NCBI GenBank assembly: GCA_002254885.1
Contig: NJDG01000001.1
Span: 1 to 64,000, forward strand
DNA length: 64,000 bases
Direction: 5' to 3'
Origin: Thermoplasmatales archaeon ex4572_165
GTDB lineage: Archaea > Thermoplasmatota > E2 > DHVEG-1
The notes beneath the pieces are model-generated. The model saw only the letters and a program-made list of their open reading frames with translations, ran no database searches and was not told the DNA's origin. A program made the position numbers and the translations under genes. Below are positions 26,020 through 34,834 of the stretch, in pieces. Every line of letters begins with the position of its first letter. Within the stretch, counting starts at the first letter, position 1.

Positions 26020-28562
26020 GTAAAGAGAAGATTTTTAGGGTGAATGAACCGGACATTGTTAAAGAGATGAAAGAACAAGAAAAAATTGGTATGTTAAACT
26101 GTAGGATACAAGACCTGTATGAAAAGCAGGAGCTGATGGAAGAGACCTCTGACAATGTACCCGATGAAACAGTTTCATTCATTGAAGATGACATCAGAGA
26201 TACATCTAATAATTATCCCTCAAAAGATTTTTATCGCTTAATAGCCGAAAACACCAGTGATTTAATATGTACTACAACATTTTCAATGAAGCCAAAATAT
26301 ACCTATGTTAATTCTTCATATAAAAAAATACTTGGATATGAGCGTGAGGAACTAATTGGTAAAAATCCATTTGATTTTATTCATCCAGAAGACAAAAAAA
26401 ATCTGACTCCCCTCATTAAAAAATATATTTCAATGAAAGCTAAAAAACTTTTTACCGGAAAGGAAAATGAAATTGTAGAGAAATTTGAAAATCGTATGAT
26501 GGATAAAGAAGGAAATTGGCTTTATTTTGAGAATACAGCGAATCTTCTGGGTAATAAAATATTAATTTTTTCAAAAAATATCACTGAAAAAAAGAAAGTT
26601 GATGAAAGATTTAGAATGATTGCTAATGTATCTACTGACCTTATTTATGAATGGGATGTTAAAAATGACACATTGGAGTGGTTTGGTAATTTTGATGAAA
26701 TTCTTGGTTATACAGAAAGTGAAATTCCTCGAAATATTGATGCATGGGTGAAACTTATCCATCCAGATGACTTGATTAAATTAAAAGATTCTATTGAACT
26801 ACACCGAAAAAGTATCATTCCAATTTACGAGGAGTATAGAGTAAAGAAAAAAGATGGTACATGGCTTTACTGTGAAGACAGAGGTACACCCATCCTAAAC
26901 GAAAAAGGGTTACCAGATAAATGGATTGGTGGTTGTTCAAATGTTTCTGAACGTAAGAATGCAGAAACAATGCTAATTGAAAGAGAAAAGGAACTTCGTT
27001 TTATAACTGAATCATCTTTGGATATCATATTTACTCTGACAAAAAATGGTAAAATTACATATATAAATCCATCATCAAAAGAATTTTTTGGCTTGGAACC
27101 ATTTGAAATGATAGGTACTTCTTTTACCAAGTATGTAACTAAAGGAGAACTACCAAAATGTTGGAAAGCACTAAAAGATGTGATTTTTTATAAAAATATT
27201 TTATGTTTTGAAACCTATGTAAAACATTGCAATGGTAGTCTTACACCCATTGAAATCAATGGGCAAACGGTAGATCGGAACGGTAAACTTGTTATCCAAG
27301 GAACAATAAGAGACATCTCAAATCGTAAGAAAAATGAGGGTGAAATTCGAATATTTAATAAAATTATTGAAACGACAAGTCAATCTGTCATTGTTACAAA
27401 TATCAAAGGAACAGTTCAATATGTCAATCCAAGCTATTGCGCTTTCAGTGGATTTTTAGAAAACGAAGTTATCGGTAAGTCCATGTTTCGTTTTGCTTGT
27501 GCGAAAGGTGCAATAAGTCTAGCAAAAGATGTAATTCCTGCCCTGCTTAAAAAAGGACATTGGCGAGGTGAGATGTCTGTTATCAAGAAAGATAAACAAA
27601 TTGTTCCGGTAGATTTAATTTGTTCTTTACTTACCGATGAGAAAAACAAGCCTGAACGTTTTGTTGCGATTTTTTCAGATATCACTGACCAAAAGCAGGC
27701 AGAAGAAGAACTGAAAGAGGCGCATCAGATACTTCAGACAGTGAATAAAGATCTTGAAAGGAAAGTAGAAATAAAAACCGAAGAGATACAAAATCAGAAT
27801 GATAATTTAACCTCGATGAATGAGGAGTTAAATTCAACTCAACAAGAGTTAAAAGATAATGTTGATAAGGTTGAAAAACTTGTTGAGCAGAAAGATGAGT
27901 TTATTCATATGTTGGGTCATGATCTTAAGAATCCTATGACTCCGATTTTTACTCTTCTTCCCATTATTGAGAAAAAGCTTGATGATGAACAATCAAAGAA
28001 TATGATTCATGTTGTTATTCAAAGTACTAAAAAGATGAAAGAGATTATTGATGAGACCTTGAAACTTGCTCGTCTTGATGATGTAGGTCATACTATTGAA
28101 CCTGTTGATATTGTTCTTTTCGATGAGATTGAATCTATTATTGAGAGTAATAAGGTTCTTCTGGATGAAAATGAATTTATTATTGAAAATAATATTGATA
28201 ATAAATTACATGCTATGGCTGATAAATTCCAATTTGGTGAACTAATTAACAATTTCATTACAAATGCAATAAAATATACACCAGATGAACAAAAAGGCAT
28301 TATAAAAATCAATGCCACAGTTAAAGATGATTTTGTAGAAGTTTCCTTTACAGATAATGGTGTTGGTATGAGTGAAAGTCAAATCAGTCATGTTTTTGAT
28401 AAATTCTACAAATTTGGAACACCACGAAATGGAATGAACAGCAGCGGCCTGGGCCTTGCCATATGTGAAAATATTGTTAATAAACATGGCGGACAAATCA
28501 GAGTAGAAAGTCCAGGACCAGGCGAGGGTAGCACATTTTATTTCACATTGAAAACAAAGTGA
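26016..28562 (+). CDS. cytoplasmic four-PAS histidine kinase
   Basis: An 848-residue soluble kinase starting at MSKEKIF, with GGAGG at 26005-26009 and an ATGA overlap with the upstream kinase. N-terminal motif IVKEMKEQEKIGML (about residues 12-25), PAS1 (about 72-190), PAS2 (198-315), PAS3 (323-440), PAS4 (444-560), a coiled coil (575-625), HisKA with LGHDLKNP (His near 634), and HATPase with NNFITNAIKYTP, DNGVGM and SSGLGLAICENI. The sensory half resembles the preceding kinase, but the transmitter resembles the kinase at 12951-15041. The gene is therefore a mosaic. All catalytic boxes are intact. Confidence 0.93.
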   Translation: MSKEKIFRVNEPDIVKEMKEQEKIGMLNCRIQDLYEKQELMEETSDNVPDETVSFIEDDIRDTSNNYPSKDFYRLIAENTSDLICTTTFSMKPKYTYVNSSYKKILGYEREELIGKNPFDFIHPEDKKNLTPLIKKYISMKAKKLFTGKENEIVEKFENRMMDKEGNWLYFENTANLLGNKILIFSKNITEKKKVDERFRMIANVSTDLIYEWDVKNDTLEWFGNFDEILGYTESEIPRNIDAWVKLIHPDDLIKLKDSIELHRKSIIPIYEEYRVKKKDGTWLYCEDRGTPILNEKGLPDKWIGGCSNVSERKNAETMLIEREKELRFITESSLDIIFTLTKNGKITYINPSSKEFFGLEPFEMIGTSFTKYVTKGELPKCWKALKDVIFYKNILCFETYVKHCNGSLTPIEINGQTVDRNGKLVIQGTIRDISNRKKNEGEIRIFNKIIETTSQSVIVTNIKGTVQYVNPSYCAFSGFLENEVIGKSMFRFACAKGAISLAKDVIPALLKKGHWRGEMSVIKKDKQIVPVDLICSLLTDEKNKPERFVAIFSDITDQKQAEEELKEAHQILQTVNKDLERKVEIKTEEIQNQNDNLTSMNEELNSTQQELKDNVDKVEKLVEQKDEFIHMLGHDLKNPMTPIFTLLPIIEKKLDDEQSKNMIHVVIQSTKKMKEIIDETLKLARLDDVGHTIEPVDIVLFDEIESIIESNKVLLDENEFIIENNIDNKLHAMADKFQFGELINNFITNAIKYTPDEQKGIIKINATVKDDFVEVSFTDNGVGMSESQISHVFDKFYKFGTPRNGMNSSGLGLAICENIVNKHGGQIRVESPGPGEGSTFYFTLKTK

Positions 28563-29098
28563 GCAAGATTTGATAAAACAGGAATATTCAAACCTGATGA
28601 ATCTAAACAAAAAAAATATAGTAAACTTTGAAAAATAAGAGAAAGAGATTGATGCTTAAAAAATCAAAATATGTTTTTTGTTTACATTTGCAACGATCAA
28701 TTAAAAGACCCAATTATTCAACCTAAGTTAGATCCGTTCATTTTCATCACCTTTAATATTCACATTTTTTTATTTTAAAATAATTGGAAAATGATATAAT
28801 ATACAAAAAAATTCAGAGTATCCTTCCAAAATTGGGGTTAATAGATAAAGGGAGGATGGTCTGGAGACACGAAAAAGGAGGCAAAATAAAATGAAAAATA
28901 TAAGGGGGTCACCCTTTTTCTTACTCTCTCACCTCTCCAGACCTCAAAATATCATATTATTAAATGTTGCTTAAATAGTTTTTGCAATTTATAAAAATTA
29001 TGCAACAAAATCCTATTAATAATATACTTAATTATTATGAAAATAACAATAAATCTAATAAAAATCCATCATAAGTTCATTAATTATTATATCAATTT
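28563..29098. other. convergent intergenic region holding hairpin element A
   Basis: This 536-nt gap lies between the convergent ends of the kinase and radical-SAM genes. It is AT-rich except for the GC-richer element at 28851-28944. A TATA-like GATATAATATAC lies about 60 nt before that element on the plus strand. I see no convincing gene beyond the 27-codon frame inside the element. Confidence 0.6.
28858..28943 (+). ncRNA. candidate structured element A (partner at 61295-61379)
   Basis: GGTCTGGAGA (28858-28867) is perfectly complementary to TCTCCAGACC (28934-28943). Inside it GAAAAAGG (28871-28878) pairs with CCTTTTTC (28913-28920). The enclosed core has AAGGAGGCA (a perfect ribosome-binding site), an ATG at 28891 and ATAAGGGGG. 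The element near 61.3 kb has the same core words in the same order but a different, also perfect, 10-bp stem. This suggests a conserved RNA or DNA fold. The frame from ATG 28891 reads MKNIRGSPFFLLS and runs 27 codons. The plus orientation is inferred from the AGGAGG-ATG. Confidence 0.45.
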
Positions 29099-30145
29099 TT
29101 ATGGGATGATCTCAGTTGTATTGTTAAATAAAGGATATCTTAATTTCTCTACATATTTCTCATAAATTGGTTTATATTTCATCAGCTCATGGATTAAAAA
29201 ACGAGTAACATGACACATCTCATCAAAACCTTCTTGACCCCAAAGTCTTTCTTTATGAGCAAATAAACAACGTCCACCACATAAATAATAATCATCACAT
29301 TGAATACAAGGTTGACCAATATCAATCGGTTTAAACCCCGTTTCAATATCGCCTAATATGTTCCATGTATAATCAGGGGCAATTGGACACGCAAGAATTT
29401 TGCCATCTGTTGTAACTGTTACAGACTTAGTACCAGATTGACAAAACAGACCAGATCCACCATGAAGCATACGACTAACGATACCTAAAAATGGAACAAT
29501 ACCTAAAATATTGCCGTCTTTCATTTCTTCAACCCAATATTTCACCAAGCTTTGAATACCTGGAAGATAACTAGATTTAACCCATTCTTTAAACTCAGGT
29601 AGATCCCACATAGCACTCCAGATCATATCAAGCTGCCAATGAACAAAAGGGAATATCTTTAGCAGATGCATTACATCCTCATAAATATCTGATTTAACAG
29701 ATACAGACATACGTGCAATAATTTCACCATTGAAATCACGATCATTTAAATAATCAACAGCAGATATTACTCTATCATAACATCCCTTTTCCCGATAATA
29801 ATCAGTTATTTGTTTTCCGCCATCAATTGAAAGAAGAATACTATCAAAACGATGGATTGTATCATCTAATGTCTCAATAAAATAACCATTAGTATTAATA
29901 ACAAAATGCTTAGCATTTAAATTCTCAACATATTCCTTAACATTCATAGGTTTCAGTAGAGGCTCCCCACCATAAAATGCAACAACCGCATTATTATCCC
30001 TTTTTAATAATTCCTGTAAATCAGAAATAGAATATGTAATATCTGCAGGCATTCCATGTAGACTTCCCCCACAATACTTACAACAAAGATTACATAATGG
30101 AGTAGTCATAATAATATATAACATATCACAAGGAAAACATCTCAC
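29099..30145 (-). CDS. radical SAM/SPASM protein, probable peptide-modifying enzyme
   Basis: A 348-residue radical SAM enzyme. The SAM-cluster motif is C18-NLC-C22-KY-C25 (CxxxCxxC), followed by YGGEPL and LLSIDGG. The C-terminal part has a SPASM-like cysteine set: FCQSG, ILACPIAPD, PCIQCDDYYLCGGRC and EMC, able to hold auxiliary Fe-S clusters. Size and layout recall the archaeal AF1577-type family of putative peptide-modifying radical SAM proteins. No obvious precursor peptide lies next to it. The start may be GTG 30145 or ATG 30124; the latter leaves a more usual short leader before the first Cys. It is 61 nt downstream of a stand-alone receiver on the same strand. Confidence 0.85.
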   Translation of the reverse strand: MRCFPCDMLYIIMTTPLCNLCCKYCGGSLHGMPADITYSISDLQELLKRDNNAVVAFYGGEPLLKPMNVKEYVENLNAKHFVINTNGYFIETLDDTIHRFDSILLSIDGGKQITDYYREKGCYDRVISAVDYLNDRDFNGEIIARMSVSVKSDIYEDVMHLLKIFPFVHWQLDMIWSAMWDLPEFKEWVKSSYLPGIQSLVKYWVEEMKDGNILGIVPFLGIVSRMLHGGSGLFCQSGTKSVTVTTDGKILACPIAPDYTWNILGDIETGFKPIDIGQPCIQCDDYYLCGGRCLFAHKERLWGQEGFDEMCHVTRFLIHELMKYKPIYEKYVEKLRYPLFNNTTEIIP

Positions 30146-30206
30146 ACTATAAAAAACTAAAACCTATGGAAAACAACAAAAAATATGATACTTAAAGATA
30201 ATCTTA

Positions 30207-30578
30207 TTATTTAATCGCAGATTTTATCCGTTGATGTAGATCTTCAAGATTAAATGGCTTTTCAATATAATCTTCTGCTAGAAAACCGCCTGCATTTTTT
30301 GCCACTTTGTCTGTTCTTGCAGTTAGAAATACAACAGGTATTCCATTCCATTTATTATTTTCCTTGATCTTATCAAATGTTTTCCAGCCACTCATACCTG
30401 GCATCATAATATCAAGTAAAATAAGATCTGGAGACTCTGTTTCAAGAAGTTCAAGACATTTTTCCCCACTATCAACTCCTTGAATCTGAAAATCCGTATC
30501 AATGTCTTCAAGCCCATTTTTCACAGAAAATAATACATCCGGATTGTCATCAACAATCATGATCTTTTTTTTACTCAT
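30207..30578 (-). CDS. stand-alone response-regulator receiver domain
   Basis: A 123-residue single receiver. D10/D11 (VDDN), acceptor D56 (LILLDIMMP), T86 (VFLTAR) and K107 (YIEKPF) are intact. It resembles the receiver at 5505-5876 along its length (both share DLILLDIMMP, SGW and the IKEN segment). There is no output domain. It precedes the radical SAM gene on the same strand, so the pair may be co-transcribed. Nearby candidates as phosphodonor are the two kinases at 23347-28562, on the other strand. Confidence 0.92.
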   Translation of the reverse strand: MSKKKIMIVDDNPDVLFSVKNGLEDIDTDFQIQGVDSGEKCLELLETESPDLILLDIMMPGMSGWKTFDKIKENNKWNGIPVVFLTARTDKVAKNAGGFLAEDYIEKPFNLEDLHQRIKSAIK

Positions 30579-30993
30579 GTAATTTTCACCTCAGCAATAT
30601 ATTGCTATTCATCCAAACCCCCATATAGTATTACATGTTAATTATCTTTTTTGATAAAAAAGAAAATATTGTACAAAAATACAAACGTTATTTAGACCTC
30701 ATGAAATAAAAACATACAAACATCTTAAAATCCTCAATTTTCCATATTTCAAACAGATTTAACCCCCTTTCCATTATTTATATTCTATTTTTGATACAGT
30801 CCTACCTCCATTATCATCAGGAAAAGGTCCTTGTTTTTTAATAAAAGGTTTTTTGACATTTTACGAAATTTTTTTTATGATTTCAACAGGAGAAAAACTA
30901 ATTATTTTTAATAACAGCGGAAAACTCATGTTTACATGTAAATACGTTTATGACAGTGTTTTTTAATAACCCAACATATATGTCCCTGTTAGA
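30579..30993. other. divergent intergenic region upstream of rqcH-pelota
   Basis: A 415-nt AT-rich gap between the receiver gene and rqcH, transcribed away from each other. It contains TTTCAACAGGAGAAA at 30881-30895, the same 15 bases as just after tRNA-Met, and a perfect palindrome at 30931-30942. T-rich tracts near 30850-30880 could be transcription stops. No protein-like frame is visible. Confidence 0.5.
30931..30942. promoter_or_regulatory. palindrome upstream of rqcH
   Basis: TTTACATGTAAA is a perfect 12-bp palindrome, 52 nt before the rqcH start and just upstream of the likely promoter (AT-rich TTTTTTAATAA at about 30960). The place and symmetry suit an operator for a dimeric regulator, but palindromes of this size occur by chance in AT-rich DNA. 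Confidence 0.3.
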
Positions 30994-32997
30994 ATGCAAC
31001 GACAACTCTCATCATTTGACATCAACGTTATGGTTTACGAACTACAGGAAATCATCGATAGTCCAATTGATAAAATATATCAATTATCTAAAAATGAAAT
31101 TCTAATTAAAATAAAAAATAAAAATACCAACAAAAAAGAATCATTATTAATACGAAACGGAAAATTTTTAGCACTTACAGATAAACAATTAAAGACACCT
31201 AAAACCCCTTCAAACTTTGTAATGGCTTTAAGAAAATATCTAAAAAATGGTCGGATATTAAGAATATATCAACATGAGTTTGACAGAATACTGAAAATTG
31301 AAATAGGGAAAAAAATTGGAAAATTCACCCTTGTAATTGAATTCTTTTCAGAAGGAAACATCATTCTTGTAGACCCAAATGGAAATATCATTATTCCATT
31401 TATTCGTCAATCATGGTCTCATCGAAAAGTAAAAGGTAGGCAAACCTACGTTCCACCACCCTCTCAAATTGATCCATTCACCTTATCAAACACTCAATTC
31501 ATTGAAATAATAAAAGAAAGTAATGCAGACATTGTAAGAACATTAGCAGTAAAACTTAATCTCAGTGGCCCTATCGCAGAAGAAATCTGTTTTAAGGCAA
31601 AAATTCAGAAAAAAAAACAGACATCACAATTAGATGAAAGTGAATATGACAGTTTATTTAGCACACTAAAAGATTTTTTAACTATTTTTGAAAAAAACAC
31701 CTATCAACCAATGTTGATAAAAAAAGAAGAAAGTATAATTGATATTCTACCTATCCCATTTCAAAGTTATGACCAAAAAGAAATGATTCCAACCAAGCAT
31801 TTTACACGAGGTCTCTCAAACTTTATTGAAGATGAAAAAACACTTAAAGAGGAAGAACAAGTTGAAACAAAAACTGATAAAAACCTTGGTAAATTTAACC
31901 GAATACTCCTACAGCAACAAGAAAAAATTCAAATATTAGAAAAAAACATCGAACAAAAAAAACGAGAAGGAGAAATCATATATCTACATTATAACAAAGT
32001 AGATACGTTTCTAAAAGCCATTCAACAATTAATGAGCAAAAAAGAAAAAAAGGAATCAATTGAAAAAATCAATTCATTGAATTTCGTAAAAATATTTGAT
32101 CCTTTAAAAAACAAACTCATAGTCTCCCTTCCAGATGCAAATAATGTTCCTACAGATGTCTCACTTCAATTCCGAAAAAGTATCACTGAAAACGCAGAAA
32201 ACGCATATGATGAAAGTAAAAAATCACTAAAAAAGAAACATGGTGCAGAAAAATCAGTTAAGAAAACCCAGGAAACATTAAATGAGATTAATTTAAAGAA
32301 ACAAAAAGAAGAAGAAAATCAAGAAGAGAAAACCCGTTTTGTAAAAAAGAATAAAAAACATTTCTGGTTTGAACGATACCGTTGGTCTATCTCATCAGAA
32401 GGAAATCTCATCACCGCCGGAAAAGACGTAAAAACAAATGAACAGCTAATAAAAAAACATTTAGAAACAGAAGATCGATATGTTCATGCAGATATCCATG
32501 GAGCACCAAGCTGCATTGTAAAAAGAAAATCATTAGATGATAAACCCCTTGATATTTCAGAAGAAACATTGGAAGAAGCATGTATACTTGCAGCATGTTA
32601 TTCACGGGCATGGAAACAATTCACAGAAGCGCAATCCTACTGGGTACTTCCTCAGCAAGTCAGTAAAACACCCCAATCCGGAGAGTTTGTTCCAAAAGGT
32701 GCATTTATTATCAGGGGAAAACGTAACTACCTTAAATGTATCCTTGAAATGGGGGTTGGACAGCTTAACCTTGAAAACGAGAAACGATGGATCGGTGGAA
32801 GTGCTCAATCTATAAAAAAATGGTGCCACCCATATATCATCATTAAACCTGGGGGCATGTCTCGAAAAGATTTTTCACATATGATTGCGAAAAAAACAGA
32901 TTCAAGCAGCGATGAAATAAATCAGGTTCTTCCACCTGGTGGCATCAGTATCACCCAATCAAAAGGAATCCAAATAGAAAAAAAAGAGGTAGGTTAA
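30994..32997 (+). CDS. rqcH: RqcH/NEMF-family (NFACT) ribosome quality-control protein
   Basis: A 667-residue homologue of RqcH, Rqc2 and NEMF, which bind peptidyl-tRNA on split large ribosomal subunits and can extend the stalled chain. The NFACT-N domain (about 1-170) includes HEFDRI with D97-R98, the pair needed for tail synthesis in studied homologues. A helix-hairpin-helix stretch and a long charged coiled coil follow (about 300-455). The NFACT-R domain then begins at WFERYRW (about 455) and contains EDRYVHADIHGAPSCIVK. The C-terminal extension is full length. The pelota gene begins 4 nt after its stop, so the two rescue factors share an operon. Confidence 0.95.
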   Translation: MQRQLSSFDINVMVYELQEIIDSPIDKIYQLSKNEILIKIKNKNTNKKESLLIRNGKFLALTDKQLKTPKTPSNFVMALRKYLKNGRILRIYQHEFDRILKIEIGKKIGKFTLVIEFFSEGNIILVDPNGNIIIPFIRQSWSHRKVKGRQTYVPPPSQIDPFTLSNTQFIEIIKESNADIVRTLAVKLNLSGPIAEEICFKAKIQKKKQTSQLDESEYDSLFSTLKDFLTIFEKNTYQPMLIKKEESIIDILPIPFQSYDQKEMIPTKHFTRGLSNFIEDEKTLKEEEQVETKTDKNLGKFNRILLQQQEKIQILEKNIEQKKREGEIIYLHYNKVDTFLKAIQQLMSKKEKKESIEKINSLNFVKIFDPLKNKLIVSLPDANNVPTDVSLQFRKSITENAENAYDESKKSLKKKHGAEKSVKKTQETLNEINLKKQKEEENQEEKTRFVKKNKKHFWFERYRWSISSEGNLITAGKDVKTNEQLIKKHLETEDRYVHADIHGAPSCIVKRKSLDDKPLDISEETLEEACILAACYSRAWKQFTEAQSYWVLPQQVSKTPQSGEFVPKGAFIIRGKRNYLKCILEMGVGQLNLENEKRWIGGSAQSIKKWCHPYIIIKPGGMSRKDFSHMIAKKTDSSSDEINQVLPPGGISITQSKGIQIEKKEVG

Positions 32998-33001
32998 GCT
33001 C

Positions 33002-34051
33002 ATGAAAATCATTTTCTCAGATTTAGATCATGGTGAACTGAAAATCATGCCTGAAAATCTTGATGACATATGGCATCTCTATAACACAATCCAAAAAGGA
33101 GATCTAGTCCAAGCCTTAACATATCGAACCGATGATCAAGCAACAGATAAAATCCGATCTAAAAAATCAGGGAAGAAAAAGATGAAGCTGGGGATTCGTG
33201 TTGAAGAAATTAAATTCCATGAATTCTCCGATAGACTTCGAATTCATGGCATCATTGAAGAAGGACCACAAGACAAAGGATCATATCACACATTCAATGT
33301 TACCGCAGATAATCAAGATAAAATTACTATTGTCAAAGAAGAATGGAAAGCATTTGAACTGGAACGAATAAAAGAAGCAGTTGAACAAACAAAACAAGGA
33401 CTTGTTTTATTTATATGTCTTGATGATGACTCTGCAACTCTTGCTAAACTACGGCAAAGTGGAGTTCAATTAATTGCAGAAATTGAATCACATCGATCTG
33501 GGAAACAATTTGAATCAGTAAATGTTGAAAAAGAATATTTCGGTGAAATCATTTCAATGTTAAAACAGAATAAATCAGAAAATACACCCCTCATAATTCT
33601 TGGACCAGGTTTTGCAAAAGATCATTTATTAAAATATGGAAAAGAAAAACATGAAGGATTATTTGAATCTTGCATGGTCCATACCACCGGTCAAGAAGGA
33701 ATGAATGGAATTCATGAAGCGATTAAATCTGGTGTAATCGAACATATTGCAAAAGAAAACCGTGTAATCTTTGAGACAAAACTAGTAGAAACATTATTCC
33801 AAGAGATAAAAAAGGATGGACTAGCAAGTTATGGCTCTGATGAGGTACGCCTTGCATTAAAAAATGGAGCAGTGGATCATCTTCTTATAATTGATAGCTG
33901 CATTCGAAGTAAAATAGGAGAGGAACTAATAAAACATGCTCAAAATCAACAAAGTAAATTTACCATTATCAACTCAATTCATGATGCAGGAAAAAAACTA
34001 GATGGAATCGGTGGTATTGGAGCAATATTACGCTTCAAATTTCAAGGATAA
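33002..34051 (+). CDS. pelA: Pelota (Dom34) ribosome rescue factor
   Basis: A 349-residue archaeal Pelota. It enters the A site of stalled ribosomes and, with an EF1A/ABCE1 partner, splits them. The three domains are visible: an N-terminal Sm-like domain (MKIIFSDLDHGELKIMPEN, with the DDIWHLYNTIQKGD segment), a central domain with VLFICLDDDSATLA and LGPGFAKD, and a C-terminal L30e-like domain with ALKNGAVDHLLI and GIGGIGAILRF. It lacks the GGQ of release factor eRF1, as expected. It is directly coupled to rqcH (4 nt), placing ribosome splitting and nascent-chain tagging in one transcript. Confidence 0.96.
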   Translation: MKIIFSDLDHGELKIMPENLDDIWHLYNTIQKGDLVQALTYRTDDQATDKIRSKKSGKKKMKLGIRVEEIKFHEFSDRLRIHGIIEEGPQDKGSYHTFNVTADNQDKITIVKEEWKAFELERIKEAVEQTKQGLVLFICLDDDSATLAKLRQSGVQLIAEIESHRSGKQFESVNVEKEYFGEIISMLKQNKSENTPLIILGPGFAKDHLLKYGKEKHEGLFESCMVHTTGQEGMNGIHEAIKSGVIEHIAKENRVIFETKLVETLFQEIKKDGLASYGSDEVRLALKNGAVDHLLIIDSCIRSKIGEELIKHAQNQQSKFTIINSIHDAGKKLDGIGGIGAILRFKFQG

Positions 34052-34069
34052 AAAAAAGGAAAAAAAGGT

Positions 34070-34834
34070 TTAGATCATTCCTCGACCATAACCAAGATTA
34101 ACATAAAAATTTCCGACATTATGCCCATATTCACTATCGCCGGTATCTTTGATATCTTCATCATCATCCGATCCATCATTTGGATCGTTATCACCAGTTT
34201 CAAGCTCATAGGAATAATAAGTATATCTAGCAGTGAGTGAAAAATCATTTCCTTTATCTTTAAAGAATTTTAGAGGCCTGAACATTTTTTCACCAATTGA
34301 AACAGATACAACAACATCAAAACTTGCAGTATTCGTACCAGAAATTTCATCCTCGATAATATCCTTTGCATCCTGAGCGCTATGTGCCTCAATGCTATCT
34401 GATGGTGGGCGACTATTTATTGAAAAGAAAAAGCTATCACTACCATTACCAACAAAATCCTTAATTGAAGGACTACCTCCACTAGTAGCTATTTCAGCAG
34501 ATAATAAATCAAGACCTTTTTCCCTTAAAAGACCATATGTATTATCATCTTCCCATTCAATCAATATTTCAACATTAGCTAATACGGTATTTGCTTTTGA
34601 TGAAACTGTATGAACTCCTTCATAGGGGGTCTTTTTTCCAGCATACAAATCACCATCAAATGGTTTTTCATCAGTTAGTTCTATCCAAGTATATGAATAT
34701 GTTTGATAATCCATGTCTTCTGCAATCCCTGAATCATTTGCATCACTATCGTACAAAGCAATACCTGCCCCAGCAACAACAAGAATGACAACGCCAATAA
34801 TTAAAATAATTTTATCATTTTTCTTTAAATTCAT
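34070..34834 (-). CDS. membrane-anchored extracytoplasmic protein, unknown
   Basis: A 254-residue protein with a short basic N-terminus and a single hydrophobic segment (residues 9-28, IILIIGVVILVVAGAGIALY). The large extracytoplasmic part is acidic and rich in Ser, Asp and Tyr, probably beta-rich (YQTYSYTWIELTDEKPFDG, VSSKANTVLANVEILIEWED). A low-complexity acidic stretch (NDPNDGSDDDEDIKDTGDSE) precedes the C-terminus. There is no lipobox and no catalytic motif. It lies between pelota (convergent) and the caspase-like lipoprotein (same strand, 151 nt). I do not recognise the family. Confidence 0.7.
   Translation of the reverse strand: MNLKKNDKIILIIGVVILVVAGAGIALYDSDANDSGIAEDMDYQTYSYTWIELTDEKPFDGDLYAGKKTPYEGVHTVSSKANTVLANVEILIEWEDDNTYGLLREKGLDLLSAEIATSGGSPSIKDFVGNGSDSFFFSINSRPPSDSIEAHSAQDAKDIIEDEISGTNTASFDVVVSVSIGEKMFRPLKFFKDKGNDFSLTARYTYYSYELETGDNDPNDGSDDDEDIKDTGDSEYGHNVGNFYVNLGYGRGMI

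Noticed and set aside
28242-28610. 122-codon minus-strand ORF with several Cys
   Set aside because: It is antisense to the conserved HATPase part of the kinase at 26016-28562; a shadow frame.
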